A stretch of DNA of 64,000 nucleotides from Planctomyces sp. SH-PL14 (lineage in GTDB: Bacteria > Planctomycetota > Planctomycetia > Planctomycetales > Planctomycetaceae). This document shows, in pieces, positions 26,987 through 35,785 of this stretch (position 1 is its first letter; each line of letters starts with the position of its first letter). The position numbers and the translations under genes were made by a program. Where the stretch lies: positions 1,240,001-1,304,000 of the forward strand of contig NZ_CP011270.1 of assembly GCF_001610835.1 (NCBI RefSeq), written 5' to 3'. Under the pieces are notes generated by a model that ran no database searches, was not told the origin of the DNA, and saw only the letters and a list, made by a program, of their open reading frames with translations.

Positions 26987-27763
26987 ATGCTGAGTTGGTT
27001 GTTTCCACCGTCCTGTCCGTGCGAACCGGAAGCGAAGGGGTGGGTCGAAGAGCGCCTCGAATGGCTGGCCGAAGAGTTCGACGACTCCGCGTTCAACGGC
27101 CGCCGTCTCGTCCTGCCGACGGCGGACTTCTTTCCCGCTCCGTATGACGGATCGGAAGAGGCGGTCCGCGTCCTGTTCGATCAGGTCTGCGAGTACATGG
27201 ATGTCATTCCGGATCTCGTCGACCTGAAGCTGGTCACCAATACGAGCCAGCTGTGGATCGTGAACGGGTCCGGGCAGGCGTTGCCGCCGGCCGCCGGCGG
27301 AACTTACCAGGAGCGGTTCGGGCGGTTCCTGATCCATCTCGATACGTCGGAGATGCATGACCCCGTCGGCATGGTCGGGGTCATGGCCCACGAGCTGGCG
27401 CACGCGCGGCTCCTGGGCGAAGGGCGGATCATGAGCGAGATTTTCGACAACGAACTGCTCACCGACCTCACCGTGGTCCACTTCGGACTCGGGATCTTCC
27501 TGGCGAACTCGCCGCGGAACTGGGCCGGGCAGACCTCGCTCTGGCCGGGGACGAAGGTGAAGCGGACGGAGTACATGTCGCCGCCGATGTTCGGCTGGGC
27601 ACTGGCCCACCTGGCCTGGTTCCGCGGGGAGGAACGGCCGGCGTGGGGAGCCCATCTCCATCCCGCCGCGCGAGCGAATCTCATGGAAGGAGTCCGGTAT
27701 CTGTTCGCGACGTCGGATTCGGCCTACAAACCGGTCCGGCTGAGAAAGCGCCCGCGCCGATGA
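26987..27763 (+). CDS. Putative zinc metallopeptidase (HExxH protein)
   Basis: 258 residues from the ATG at 26987 (MLSWLFPP); the frame is open 27 codons further upstream without gene-like content. The zincin motif HELAH is at 135-139 on a predicted helix (VGVMAHELAHARLLGEG). A candidate third ligand is Glu156 in FDNELLTDLTVVHFGLGIFL. The N-terminus contains PPSCPCEPE, a Cys pair that could bind metal. There is no signal peptide, so it is predicted cytoplasmic. I do not recognise the family beyond the zincin signature; the substrate is unknown. It is followed 54 bp later by the LRR gene on the same strand. Confidence 0.7.
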   Translation: MLSWLFPPSCPCEPEAKGWVEERLEWLAEEFDDSAFNGRRLVLPTADFFPAPYDGSEEAVRVLFDQVCEYMDVIPDLVDLKLVTNTSQLWIVNGSGQALPPAAGGTYQERFGRFLIHLDTSEMHDPVGMVGVMAHELAHARLLGEGRIMSEIFDNELLTDLTVVHFGLGIFLANSPRNWAGQTSLWPGTKVKRTEYMSPPMFGWALAHLAWFRGEERPAWGAHLHPAARANLMEGVRYLFATSDSAYKPVRLRKRPRR

Positions 27764-27817
27764 GGACCCGCCGCCCGATCGGAAGGCCGGGGCGAATTTT
27801 GGAAGTGAAGGCCGCCC

Positions 27818-28432
27818 ATGTCCGCCGAACCCATGTTCCGAGCCGTCCGTCTGGCGGACGGCCGCATGTCGCTTGTCATCGGGCAAGGGCGATCCGCTGA
27901 GGTCACCGACCGCGAGATGCTCGAGAACTGTCCGCGGCACGCGTACTCGGTCGCGCAGCTGCACGACACCCGCATGGGCGATCTGGGGCTCCGCACCCTG
28001 CTGGACGATTCCCGGGCGACGCTCGAGCACCTCAATCTCTTCTGGACCAACATCACGGACCGCTCCGCCGGCGCGATCGCCGCGTGCGGGAAGCTGATGT
28101 ACGCCACGGTCGCCCGGACCGCCGTAACGGACCGCTTCGTCGCCGCCCTGGCGGGTCATCAGACGCTCACGCGGCTGATCCTGACCGAGACGGAGGTGAC
28201 GGACGACTGCATCCGCGCTCTGGCGTCGTGCCCGAAGCTGGAGTTCGCGGCGTTCGTCAAGACCCGGCTGTCGGATGAAGGACTGACGCAGCTCGCGGCA
28301 ATCCCGTCGCTCCGGTGGCTGGCGGTCGGCGGGTCGCGGGTGACGGAAGCAGGCGTCGAACGGGTCCAGGCGACGTCGAGATTGGAGATCGACACGCGTC
28401 TGGGACTCGATTCGGACGACGACAACGAGTGA
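27818..28432 (+). CDS. Leucine-rich-repeat protein
   Basis: 204 residues. Residues about 45-190 consist of roughly 24-residue LRR units of the cysteine-containing/RNI-like type (for example LRTLLDDSRATLEHLNLFWTN, LTRLILTETEVTDDCIRALA, LRWLAVGGSRVTEAGVERVQ). The repeated V/L-TD/E-x-G/C-I/V pattern marks successive helices. An acidic tail DSDDDNE ends the protein. There is no signal peptide. Such LRR proteins are numerous in planctomycetes and presumably bind proteins; no partner is evident. Convergent with the LssY-C gene, with only 21 bp between stop codons. Confidence 0.78.
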   Translation: MSAEPMFRAVRLADGRMSLVIGQGRSAEVTDREMLENCPRHAYSVAQLHDTRMGDLGLRTLLDDSRATLEHLNLFWTNITDRSAGAIAACGKLMYATVARTAVTDRFVAALAGHQTLTRLILTETEVTDDCIRALASCPKLEFAAFVKTRLSDEGLTQLAAIPSLRWLAVGGSRVTEAGVERVQATSRLEIDTRLGLDSDDDNE

Positions 28433-28453
28433 ACGGGCCGCGGCCGGCGCGGC

Positions 28454-29224
28454 TTATTCGACCCGCTTCTTGAGCACGCAGCCCCGGAGGGTGCCGTCCG
28501 TATGCCACGGGTCGCCGCCGCCGTTGCGGCCTTCCTTGACCTTGTGGAAGTTGTCGACCTGAAACATCTCCGCAACGTCGCCGGACGCTTCGAGGTCGCT
28601 CATGAGCCGGTCGCGCTCGGTGTCGACGTCCGCCGCGATGTGGTGCGTGATCTCTCCGTCGGTATGGCTCAGTCCCACGCCGCGGTCGTAGGTCGCCCCT
28701 CCGACCCACAGCGGGCGGCCATCGGGATCGGGCGTCTCCGTCTTCCAGAAGCGGACGTGGTTCCGCTGCCGCGGGTCGTGGCCGACCGGTTTCTCGAACG
28801 CGAGGTCTTCCTTGCGATCAAAGAGGTAGAGCGAGCTGACGGGGGCCTCGTCGAACGGCCTGTGGAGGACGGTGTCGGCGGCGATCTCAATCGAGCTCTT
28901 GAGACTCAGCGGGTCGGCCGGGTACCACTTGGCTTTCAGCAGGGCGGCGATGAGCTCGTGCTGTGTGCCGACGACGGCGACGTTGAGGGGGTCGGCGGGG
29001 ATGCCGACCTTGGTTGTGGTGATCCCCGGGACCTTGTCGAGTCCCGGGTGGCGGTGGACGTAGAGGCCCCACCAGAGCGGCATCACGAGATAGGCGACCG
29101 CAACGTAAGTCGCGAGGAGTCCGCCGATCAGGAGAGCCAGCGTTCGGGAGGTCCGCCGCTGCGTCGGCGACGCGGCCGTGCTGGGATCCTGCTCAGGACG
29201 TTCGACGTTCCCTTCCGATTCCAT
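28454..29224 (-). CDS. LssY C-terminal-domain membrane protein
   Basis: 256 residues from the ATG at 29222-29224 (MESEGNV). One membrane helix (TLALLIGGLLATYVAVAYLVMPLWW, about 30-55) is followed by the LssY-C domain, with DPLNVAVVGTQHELIAALLKAKW, WYPADPLSLKSS, VSSLYLFDRKEDLAFEKP and GGATYDRGVGLSHTDGEITHHI. LssY-C domains occur in LssY/PAP2-linked proteins of unknown function. Upstream codons in the same frame do not look coding. Copy 7 of the interspersed element lies behind it. Confidence 0.82.
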   Translation of the reverse strand: MESEGNVERPEQDPSTAASPTQRRTSRTLALLIGGLLATYVAVAYLVMPLWWGLYVHRHPGLDKVPGITTTKVGIPADPLNVAVVGTQHELIAALLKAKWYPADPLSLKSSIEIAADTVLHRPFDEAPVSSLYLFDRKEDLAFEKPVGHDPRQRNHVRFWKTETPDPDGRPLWVGGATYDRGVGLSHTDGEITHHIAADVDTERDRLMSDLEASGDVAEMFQVDNFHKVKEGRNGGGDPWHTDGTLRGCVLKKRVE

Positions 29225-29343
29225 CACGCGCTCTCCCCGATCTCGATTGATCGGCTGCCCAGCCAGCTTTCCCCGCTTCGGAATTCGAGGGGGGAGTGCC
29301 GCGTACATTAGCAGGCTGGGTGGAGATCGGCTCGTCCGGCTCA

Positions 29344-29688
29344 CTCAAACGGCGTCCTGGCCGGACGGACTCCCATAGCTCAAACCCGACGTGCGACGGC
29401 AGCTGGGGTCAACGGGCCAAAAAACAACACAGGCCCCCTTGCCGCCGGAGGCGCTTCCATGAGGAACCGTGGTAAGTAACGGATGTTCCCCTTGTGGTCC
29501 CCTCGTTGAGGACTCCTTCACATCACACCGCTTGCTTAGCAATCCCCGCGGGTTGGTGAGGGGGCATCCGGCACGTTGTCCGCGTTTGGACAGGTGCTCC
29601 TTCAGCGAGTGCCTGACGAGACGGGCCTCCGGCGGGCAAGGGGCATTCTGCCCCTTGCATCCCCTGACCAGGGTCCCCCTGGACCCGG
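29344..29688 (+). repeat. Interspersed palindromic element, copy 7
   Basis: Full-length copy with a decayed hairpin A: the left arm is GGGCC and the loop has grown to AAAAAACAACACA, so pairing is largely lost, while P2, B and C are intact. It shares the GCATTCTGC hairpin B with copy 6. Confidence 0.88.
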
Positions 29689-29718
29689 TGCGGACGAAGA
29701 CCATGGCCGCCTATTGGC

Positions 29719-29780
29719 TCGAGCCGCGTCCTCGCCGACGCAGCGATGCCCGCTCAATCCCATCGTGCGACGGCCACCCG
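29719..29780 (+). repeat. Left-end fragment of the interspersed element
   Basis: CTCGAGCCGCGTCCTCGCC, then CTCAATCCCATCGTGCGACGG. This matches the first 60 bp of a full copy, then stops before hairpin A. It lies just behind full copy 7. Confidence 0.65.
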
Positions 29781-29797
29781 GTGCAGCGGGACGCTGC

Positions 29798-32700
29798 CTA
29801 GCTGGCCGCTTTGGTTTCCCGGAGGCCCGAACGCGCGGGAAGCCAGATCGGCTCGATCCCCTGGCTCTCAAACATATGCGCCAAATGCAGGTGACAAGTG
29901 AAAAGAAGAATCTGCTGCCCCTGATCCGCAAACTCCATCAACGTCTGCACCGCCGCCTCCGTCCGGATCTGGTCGAAGTTCACCACGACGTCGTCCAGCA
30001 CCATCGGGATCTGGACACCCCGCTCCGAGAAGTCCTTCACCATCGCCAGCCGGATCGCCAGGAATACCTGCTCCCGCGTCCCGTTGCTGAGATGCTCGAC
30101 CTTCAGCGACTCGCCATGCTCGTCATCCACGACAATGTGCCGCTGACCCAGCGGCGTCCAGATGTTCTGGTACTTGTGCAGTGTCAGCCGATCCAGGTAC
30201 TCCGAAGCGTGCTTCAGGATCTCCGGCTGGTTGTTCCGCTCGACACGAGCCCGGATCTTCTCAACCGCCTGGGCCGCCATCTGCAGCGCCATCCACTTCT
30301 CAGTGGCCCGCTGCATCTGGTCGACGATCTGGGCGTGATCGTACTTGAGGGCCGGAAGCCGCCGGTCATTCTCGAGTTCGGAAACCTCCTGCTTCGCCCG
30401 CCCGAGCTTCTCGAACAGCTGCTCCTGCAGGGTGTCGAGATCCTTCATCTCCCGCTTGATGTCCGCGATCTGCTGCTCGACCCGCTTGGGATCGAACGCC
30501 AGCAGATCGTCCTCGACGATCGCGACTTCCTTCTCGGACTTCGTGGCGGTTTCAAGCTCCAGGAGGGCGACAGCGTGGAGCTTCCGCAGTTCTTCCAGCC
30601 GCTGGTAGCCCCGCAGGCGACTGACGAGGTCATCCCGACCCGACGCACCGCCGCGGGTCAGGAGCGCGGCACGGCGGTTCCGGCGGTCGGCGATCCGCTC
30701 GTCGAGGTCGACGAGGGAGCGAGACGAGTCTTCGATCTCGCGGAGGAGCCGCTGCCGTTCGGCGCGGGCCTCGTCCATGACGCGAATCTGCTGGTCCCAG
30801 GAGAGCAGGAGCTCGTGGTGGTCCTTCGCCTTGCCGTCCCGAACCTGGATGCGGCGGGCGAGGCCGTCCACGCGGGTCCGGAAGTCGCCGACGATCCGCT
30901 CGTCCCGCTCCGACTCCCGCTGGTCAGCGGACCACACAGCCCACAGTTCCTTCGCCTCGGCCACCTTGGCCCACAGGTCGAACGCTTCCGCGATCTTGAG
31001 CGTCTCCTTGAGACCGAGCCGCTTCAGGAGGTCGCACCAGTCGCGGCGGGCGGTCCCCACGCGGCGCTGCCGCTCCTTCATCCCCGCGCGGAGCTTGCTG
31101 AGCCGGTCCCGCTGGGCATCGATGTCGAGAGCGTCCCGCTCCATCCGGTCGAAGTCGGCGAGACGGCCCCGGATCTGACTGGCGACGTCCAGCTCGGTCA
31201 GGTCCCCCTTCTTCTCCGCCACGATCTTTCCGGCCCCCTTGGCCTCGGCGACGTCGAGCGAGCCGATGTGGAGCGACGGGATGCCGCCGCGGGCGTGGTT
31301 CTGATTCGTGATCCGGCTGATCTCGCGGCGGACGTCTTCGAGCTCGTACTCGATCTCGGACTTCCGCTTCTGGATCGCCCCCATGTTGAGCTGGGTCGGT
31401 TCGAAGTGCTCCTTCATGGACCACGTCACGCCGCCGCAGGAGACCCCCATCAGCATGTAGACGAAGCCGGCGATCCACGCCGCGTGCCCGCCGAAGCCCC
31501 CGGAGGAGATGTTGTCCCCCTGGAACAGGATCGAATAGATCCCGGCCAGGAACAGAACGAGGCCGGCGAGGCCGAAGAACCACATCGTGGCGTAGAAGTA
31601 GAGCGGCAGGTCCCGCGGACGGAGGGCCTGCGCCATCTGGAGGCCGACCGCGGCCAGAAGCTCCTGGAGCGTCTCTTCGCGGTTGCGGAGCTGGAGCAGC
31701 TGATCGAGCTCATCGAGCCGGCGGTGACAGTGCTCGCGGGCCTGCGAGAGCGAGAGTCCGCCGAGGCCGCGGAGGCGGTCCTCGAAGGCGGCCTGCCGCT
31801 TCTGGGCCGCGACGGCGAGCCGCTTGTAGGTCTTGTGCGACTGCGACCGCCGCCAGAGGGCGGCGCGGTAGTCCTTGGCCCGTTCGACCATCGCGTGGAC
31901 GGAGCGCGGCGATGTGTCGGCCTGTTCGAGGTGCCGGACGTCCCAGCTCCCTTCCAGTGAGCCGAGGTACTTGCCCCGCATGTCGGCGAGGTGCTGGTCG
32001 AGCTTCCGCTTCCCTTCGAAACCGGTCTGGCGGCGTTCTTCCAGCCGCCGCTCGATCTCCTTGACCTCCCGCTGCTCGTCGAGGAGGTGCCGGATCACCG
32101 AGAGGTGGTCTTCCAGCCGGGAGTCGCCGATCGCGACATCGGACTGCCGCTTCATGCGGGCGATGTCTTCCGCGAGCTTGCGGCGCTGGCCGTCGAACTG
32201 ATCGAGGTCCTGGTCGAGTTCTTCCAGCCGCTGGAGGCCGTCCTTCGGGAAGTCCCGCAGGTCCGGCAGACCGGTCATCTCCATCCGGAGATTCCGTTCC
32301 TTGAGCCACGGACCGTGGACCCGCTCGAAGAACGCCGTCGCCCGCAGGTTGTAATCGAGCGCTTCCTGGCGCTGCTTGCTCTTCTGGATCTGCTGGGCGA
32401 GCTGGTCCCGGCGGTCAGTCAGCTCGGCGTGGCGGCGGGTCGTATCCCCCAGGCTCGCCATCTCCTTCTCGACCGCGTGCAGGCTGCGGGCGAGGTCGAA
32501 CAGTTCCCCTTCGTGGCTCTCCGGATTCACGAGGGCCAGCGACTCCCGCTCCGACGCGTACTGCGCCTTGAGGATCCGCTCCCCATCCGGACCGAGGGAG
32601 ATGCCGTAGATGTGCCGCGCGACTTCCTCGCCGTCGAGGGTCGCCAGTTCCTGGAGCTCCTGGAGGCCGATGGCGAAGACGTTCTCGAAGATCGCTTCGC

Positions 32701-33052
32701 TCGTGCCGCCGGTGAAGGTCTTGAGCAGGGCTTCCGCTTTGACCTGGTCCTCGACGTTGTCGATCTGGATCCGGCCGCGGGTGCCGGGATAGGTCATCCG
32801 GCGGAGGCCGTATTCCCGGCCGGTGTGGTCAAAGTTGATCGCCCCGGCGCATCGCAGCGGCTGGGGGTTGGGGCCGGCGGTCCGCTCATCCTGCGGGCGG
32901 AAGCCGTAGAGCATGCTGCGGATGTACCGCATCAGCGTCGATTTGCCCGCCTCGTTCGGCCCGTAGAAGACGTTCACGCCCGTCGGCGAGAGCCGGAGGT
33001 TGAGGTCGCTCCAGACGCCAAAGCGTTCGATCTGTAGTTCGCGGATTCTCAT
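29798..33052 (-). CDS. YhaN/Rad50-like SMC-family ATPase with central membrane hairpin
   Basis: 1084 residues. The N-terminal Walker A is GPNEAGKST (31-39), followed by a Q-loop region. Long coiled coils run through the middle (about 180-470 and 560-900). The ABC signature is LSNGTREQ (about 987-994) and Walker B PMVLDDVVVNFD (about 1016-1027), so the ATPase head is complete. Two adjacent membrane helices (about 480-505 and 518-538, with YATMWFFGLAGLVLFLAGIY) replace the zinc hook at the coiled-coil turn. YhaN proteins are Rad50/SbcC relatives with a YhaO partner in DNA metabolism. The partner gene is 89 bp upstream on the same strand. Confidence 0.88.
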   Translation of the reverse strand: MRIRELQIERFGVWSDLNLRLSPTGVNVFYGPNEAGKSTLMRYIRSMLYGFRPQDERTAGPNPQPLRCAGAINFDHTGREYGLRRMTYPGTRGRIQIDNVEDQVKAEALLKTFTGGTSEAIFENVFAIGLQELQELATLDGEEVARHIYGISLGPDGERILKAQYASERESLALVNPESHEGELFDLARSLHAVEKEMASLGDTTRRHAELTDRRDQLAQQIQKSKQRQEALDYNLRATAFFERVHGPWLKERNLRMEMTGLPDLRDFPKDGLQRLEELDQDLDQFDGQRRKLAEDIARMKRQSDVAIGDSRLEDHLSVIRHLLDEQREVKEIERRLEERRQTGFEGKRKLDQHLADMRGKYLGSLEGSWDVRHLEQADTSPRSVHAMVERAKDYRAALWRRSQSHKTYKRLAVAAQKRQAAFEDRLRGLGGLSLSQAREHCHRRLDELDQLLQLRNREETLQELLAAVGLQMAQALRPRDLPLYFYATMWFFGLAGLVLFLAGIYSILFQGDNISSGGFGGHAAWIAGFVYMLMGVSCGGVTWSMKEHFEPTQLNMGAIQKRKSEIEYELEDVRREISRITNQNHARGGIPSLHIGSLDVAEAKGAGKIVAEKKGDLTELDVASQIRGRLADFDRMERDALDIDAQRDRLSKLRAGMKERQRRVGTARRDWCDLLKRLGLKETLKIAEAFDLWAKVAEAKELWAVWSADQRESERDERIVGDFRTRVDGLARRIQVRDGKAKDHHELLLSWDQQIRVMDEARAERQRLLREIEDSSRSLVDLDERIADRRNRRAALLTRGGASGRDDLVSRLRGYQRLEELRKLHAVALLELETATKSEKEVAIVEDDLLAFDPKRVEQQIADIKREMKDLDTLQEQLFEKLGRAKQEVSELENDRRLPALKYDHAQIVDQMQRATEKWMALQMAAQAVEKIRARVERNNQPEILKHASEYLDRLTLHKYQNIWTPLGQRHIVVDDEHGESLKVEHLSNGTREQVFLAIRLAMVKDFSERGVQIPMVLDDVVVNFDQIRTEAAVQTLMEFADQGQQILLFTCHLHLAHMFESQGIEPIWLPARSGLRETKAAS

Positions 33053-33141
33053 ACGTCTTTCGTCCTCCCTGACCGTGGAGGCCGAGTTCTCCGGTCAGCT
33101 GTCCCCTCAGGGGCGGGCTGACTCGCGAAACTCTGACCGCC

Positions 33142-34416
33142 TCACGTCCACCACAGTCGGGCCAGTCGTCGCGATTCGTATCCGACGTGCTCCGGGTCCA
33201 TCCGGTACACGACGCGGTTCAGGCTCGACGCCCAGGGAGCCTGCACCGATTCAAACACCTTGCCGCGTTCCTTCCACTCCGGCGCCCCCGGCTGCAGCTG
33301 GTCCGAGATGGCGCCCGTGTACTCCAGAAACAGGTTCGTCGTTTCCAGCTCGCCGTCCTCGACGGGAGGCTCGCGGGTCAGCAGGTGGTGCCGCCGCACC
33401 CCTTCCGTCCGGACTTCTTCGTCGAGGAACTCCCACAGCTCGCGCTGGGTCTTCGATTCGCCGAGCAGGTCGAAGAGCTCACCCGAACCGCGGACGATCC
33501 ACTGGACGAGCCACATCGATTCCTGGCCGACCTCGCGGTCGACCAGCTGCATCGCCATTCTCTGGACAAGCTCGTCGAAGCTGACTCCGGGACGGACTTC
33601 CACCGGAAGGGCTTCCCAGCGGACCGGGGCCGTCTTGACGAGTTCATGGACGAGGCTGCCGTCCGACTTGGATTCGACGACCGTGCAGCCGTGCGGGCCG
33701 ATCCCGCGGCGGAACCGTGACTGGGACGGGCCGGGCGCGTGAATGAGCGTCGAGCCGGAGCGGATGGTCCGCCGGGCTCCGTTGCCGCCGAAGCCGATGT
33801 AGTCGACCTCCGCCGCGATCGCCTGCTGGACGATCGCCAGGGCTCCGCTCGACGAGGGGGAACGATCGAGGGTCAGCGGGCCCGTCGAGTCCCAGCGGAG
33901 GGGGGCCCCTTCGGCGATGAGGCCGATCTTGAGGCCGCGGGCGGTCTGGAGAGCGTGATCGAGGAAATCCCAGTGGGCTTCTTCGCCATGGGCTCCGACG
34001 AGCGGGATGATGGTGGCCAGGGTGCGGCCGTCGGAAACAAGGTCCGTCGGCTCGTCGTCGTTGGCGTCGAAGATCGTGACGGAATCCGGCGTCCGGATGC
34101 CGCTCCAGGCCGACGGGGGGTCCGTGTGGCCCGGCAGAATGAACGACGGGATGTTGTTGTCGTCGAGGCGGCCGAGAGCGGCCTCGATGGCGGACTTGGC
34201 GCGGAGGCTGAGCTCGCCGCCGGTGAAGGCATTTCCGGTGAGGAGGAAGAAGTCGACCGCGCGGTCGACGCAGGCGTCGACGAGGCGCGACAGGCTGATG
34301 AGGGTGGCGTCTTCGGCCAGCCGACGGTCCTCACCGGTGAGCGGACCGGAGCCAACGAGTGGCTCATCGAGGTCCAATTGCGTGGCATGGATGAAACGAA
34401 CGCGCTCGTTCGCCAT
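33142..34416 (-). CDS. YhaO/Mre11-like protein with lost metal-binding motifs
   Basis: 424 residues from the ATG at 34414-34416, with AAAGGAG upstream. The calcineurin-like phosphoesterase framework is clear: RFIHATQLDLDEPL (7-20), VDFFLLTGNAFTGGEL (54-69), IPSFILPGHTDPPSAW (89-104), VDYIGFGGNGARRTI (204-218), then IHAPGPSQSRF, where active members have a PGSPQ loop. Every ligand position is changed: DxH is QxD, GD..D is GN..T, GNHD is GHTD, and GHxH is GGNG. A nuclease activity is therefore unlikely. A structural role for the neighbouring YhaN-like ATPase is inferred from pairing and spacing. Confidence 0.78.
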   Translation of the reverse strand: MANERVRFIHATQLDLDEPLVGSGPLTGEDRRLAEDATLISLSRLVDACVDRAVDFFLLTGNAFTGGELSLRAKSAIEAALGRLDDNNIPSFILPGHTDPPSAWSGIRTPDSVTIFDANDDEPTDLVSDGRTLATIIPLVGAHGEEAHWDFLDHALQTARGLKIGLIAEGAPLRWDSTGPLTLDRSPSSSGALAIVQQAIAAEVDYIGFGGNGARRTIRSGSTLIHAPGPSQSRFRRGIGPHGCTVVESKSDGSLVHELVKTAPVRWEALPVEVRPGVSFDELVQRMAMQLVDREVGQESMWLVQWIVRGSGELFDLLGESKTQRELWEFLDEEVRTEGVRRHHLLTREPPVEDGELETTNLFLEYTGAISDQLQPGAPEWKERGKVFESVQAPWASSLNRVVYRMDPEHVGYESRRLARLWWT

Positions 34417-34518
34417 GTCCGGACTCCTTTCCCGTGCGCAGAATGCGCGCACATCCCTTGGGCAAACTATAGGGACCGTGGAAATCTAGGAAAAGCCCAG
34501 CCAGGGCCTCCCCCCTGA

Positions 34519-34585
34519 ACCCAGGTTCCGTCGCACGATGGGTTTGAGCGGACCGGGCCTGTTTGGGCGGGCGCGATGCTCGAGC
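34519..34585 (-). repeat. Left-end fragment of the interspersed element
   Basis: Reverse-strand left end: GTCGCACGATGGGTTTGAGC then GCGATGCTCGAGC. It matches the fragment at 29719-29780 more closely than the full copies. Its right part is missing. Confidence 0.6.
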
Positions 34586-34729
34586 TTTCGAGGAGGGGGC
34601 GGGCGGCCCTCGTGGGACGTGGCTGCTGGTCTGCCGGAATCAGACGTTCGGGTCGGACCGGAGGTCCAACCCGGGGCTGGAAACCGCGTCCGGCCAACCG
34701 GCATGCGATGCGTAGCACCTCGTCGCCGG

Positions 34730-34765
34730 CCCACCGGGTCCAGGGCGGATGCCCTGGCAAGATGG
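34730..34765 (-). repeat. Hairpin C fragment of the interspersed element
   Basis: CACCGGGTCCAGGG with a diverged CCCTGG arm, as at the right end of full copies in reverse orientation. It lies on the wrong side of the left-end fragment at 34519-34585, so the two are not one intact copy. Confidence 0.5.
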
Positions 34766-35001
34766 TCCGGTGGGCGAACCGCTGCGGATGGCGAAAGGGA
34801 TCCGCGTTGCACTTTCCTTATCGCAAGCGGCCGGAGGGAATTCCGGATTCCGCCTTGCGCCCGGCCAGGATTCCGGCCGGATGCTCAGGGGAGTGTAGGT
34901 TTGAGCGTGTCTCGCCCCCGTGCAGACGTCCGATCCGCGTGTGACCGACAGGCCGCGGACCAGACTGCCGGGAGGCTGCCGCCGCAGGAGTCCGCCGTTC
35001 C

Positions 35002-35586
35002 ATGAATCGAAAACTCGTTTCGCTCGCCGTCGGGACCATTCTCTCGGCGTCGTCCGTCCATGCGGGGTGCAACTGCAACAAGGGAGGCCGTGTCGGCTAT
35101 GAGTCGACGCCCGCCCCCTACGCGGTTTCCTATCCGGCCGCGACCGGGATGCCGACTCAAGCCCCGCAACCCGGCTCGCCTGTCCTGCCGATCTCGCCGT
35201 ACTCCGCCATCGTTGGCGCGGGACCGGTGTACTCCGGGGTCATGGCCGGCTCCATCACCCCCCCGCCGGGGACTCTGGGGCAGACGTACCAGCGGTCGTC
35301 CCGCCCCGTCCCGGCCGACAAGCATCCGCGAGCCGGCCTCCTCGAGGTCCGGGCCCCCGGCGCGGTCGATGTCGCCGTCTACGACGTCGAGAACTACCGG
35401 ATCGAGGACCGCGTCGACGGATTCCGCAACCAGGATGATCCGGCGATGTGGCACTTCGAGTCGAAGCCTCTCACTCCTGGCCTGACCCACATCTACCGGG
35501 TCATCATCCGCCGCGGGCCGGGCAAGGACTTCGAAGAGCGGTACGTCCGCCTCGTCATGGGCCGCGTCGTCTCGGTCGACTTCTGA
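35002..35586 (+). CDS. Hypothetical exported protein
   Basis: 194 residues. The signal peptide (MNRKLVSLAVGTILSASSVHAG) is followed by CNCNKGGR, two cysteines at the mature N-terminus. A Pro/Tyr/Gly-rich low-complexity stretch (35-105) is next. A C-terminal domain (110-194) follows: AGLLEVRAPGAVDVAVYDVENYRI...LTPGLTHIYRVIIRRGPGKDFEERYVRLVMGRVVSVDF. Its order of strands resembles the small beta domain repeated in planctomycete secreted proteins (TIGR03000-like), but the match is weak. AGGAG lies about 12 bases before the ATG. Confidence 0.68.
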   Translation: MNRKLVSLAVGTILSASSVHAGCNCNKGGRVGYESTPAPYAVSYPAATGMPTQAPQPGSPVLPISPYSAIVGAGPVYSGVMAGSITPPPGTLGQTYQRSSRPVPADKHPRAGLLEVRAPGAVDVAVYDVENYRIEDRVDGFRNQDDPAMWHFESKPLTPGLTHIYRVIIRRGPGKDFEERYVRLVMGRVVSVDF

Positions 35587-35638
35587 TCACGGGACCGTTG
35601 CGGGCCGCCGCCGGTCATGGCCGGCCCTCGAAGCAGTC

Positions 35639-35673
35639 GAACGCGGGATCGGTCCCCTCCCGGTCCCGCGTTC
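35639..35673 (+). terminator. Stem-loop after the exported-protein gene
   Basis: GAACGCGGGATCGG (35639-35652) pairs with CCGGTCCCGCGTTC (35660-35673) with one mismatch. There is no T-run, so factor-independent termination is uncertain. Confidence 0.5.
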
Positions 35674-35696
35674 CGCACAGCAGTGCCGGCCGGCAA

Positions 35697-35736
35697 CAAA
35701 AAAAATCGGCCGGCACTCGTCTGGAGTGCCGGCCGA
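35697..35736 (-). terminator. Rho-independent terminator of the coiled-coil gene
   Basis: A 13-bp stem, TCGGCCGGCACTC (35706-35718) with GAGTGCCGGCCGA (35724-35736). Read on the minus strand it is followed by eight T. It is 50 bp past the stop codon. Confidence 0.88.
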
Positions 35737-35785
35737 TCAGAGGCGAGTCGTCCCGTGCTGTCGCACGGAACTGGTCGAGTCCAAG

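Larger units (their letters stand above)
34417..35001. other. Intergenic region with element fragments
   Basis: No convincing gene. It contains remnants of the interspersed element (listed separately), a CTCGAGCTTTCGAG palindrome near 34578, and GGCCGGA/TCCGGCC inverted repeats around 34829-34880. Confidence 0.5.

Noticed and set aside
29576-31960. Plus-strand frame of 794 residues
   Set aside because: Antisense shadow of the YhaN-like ATPase.
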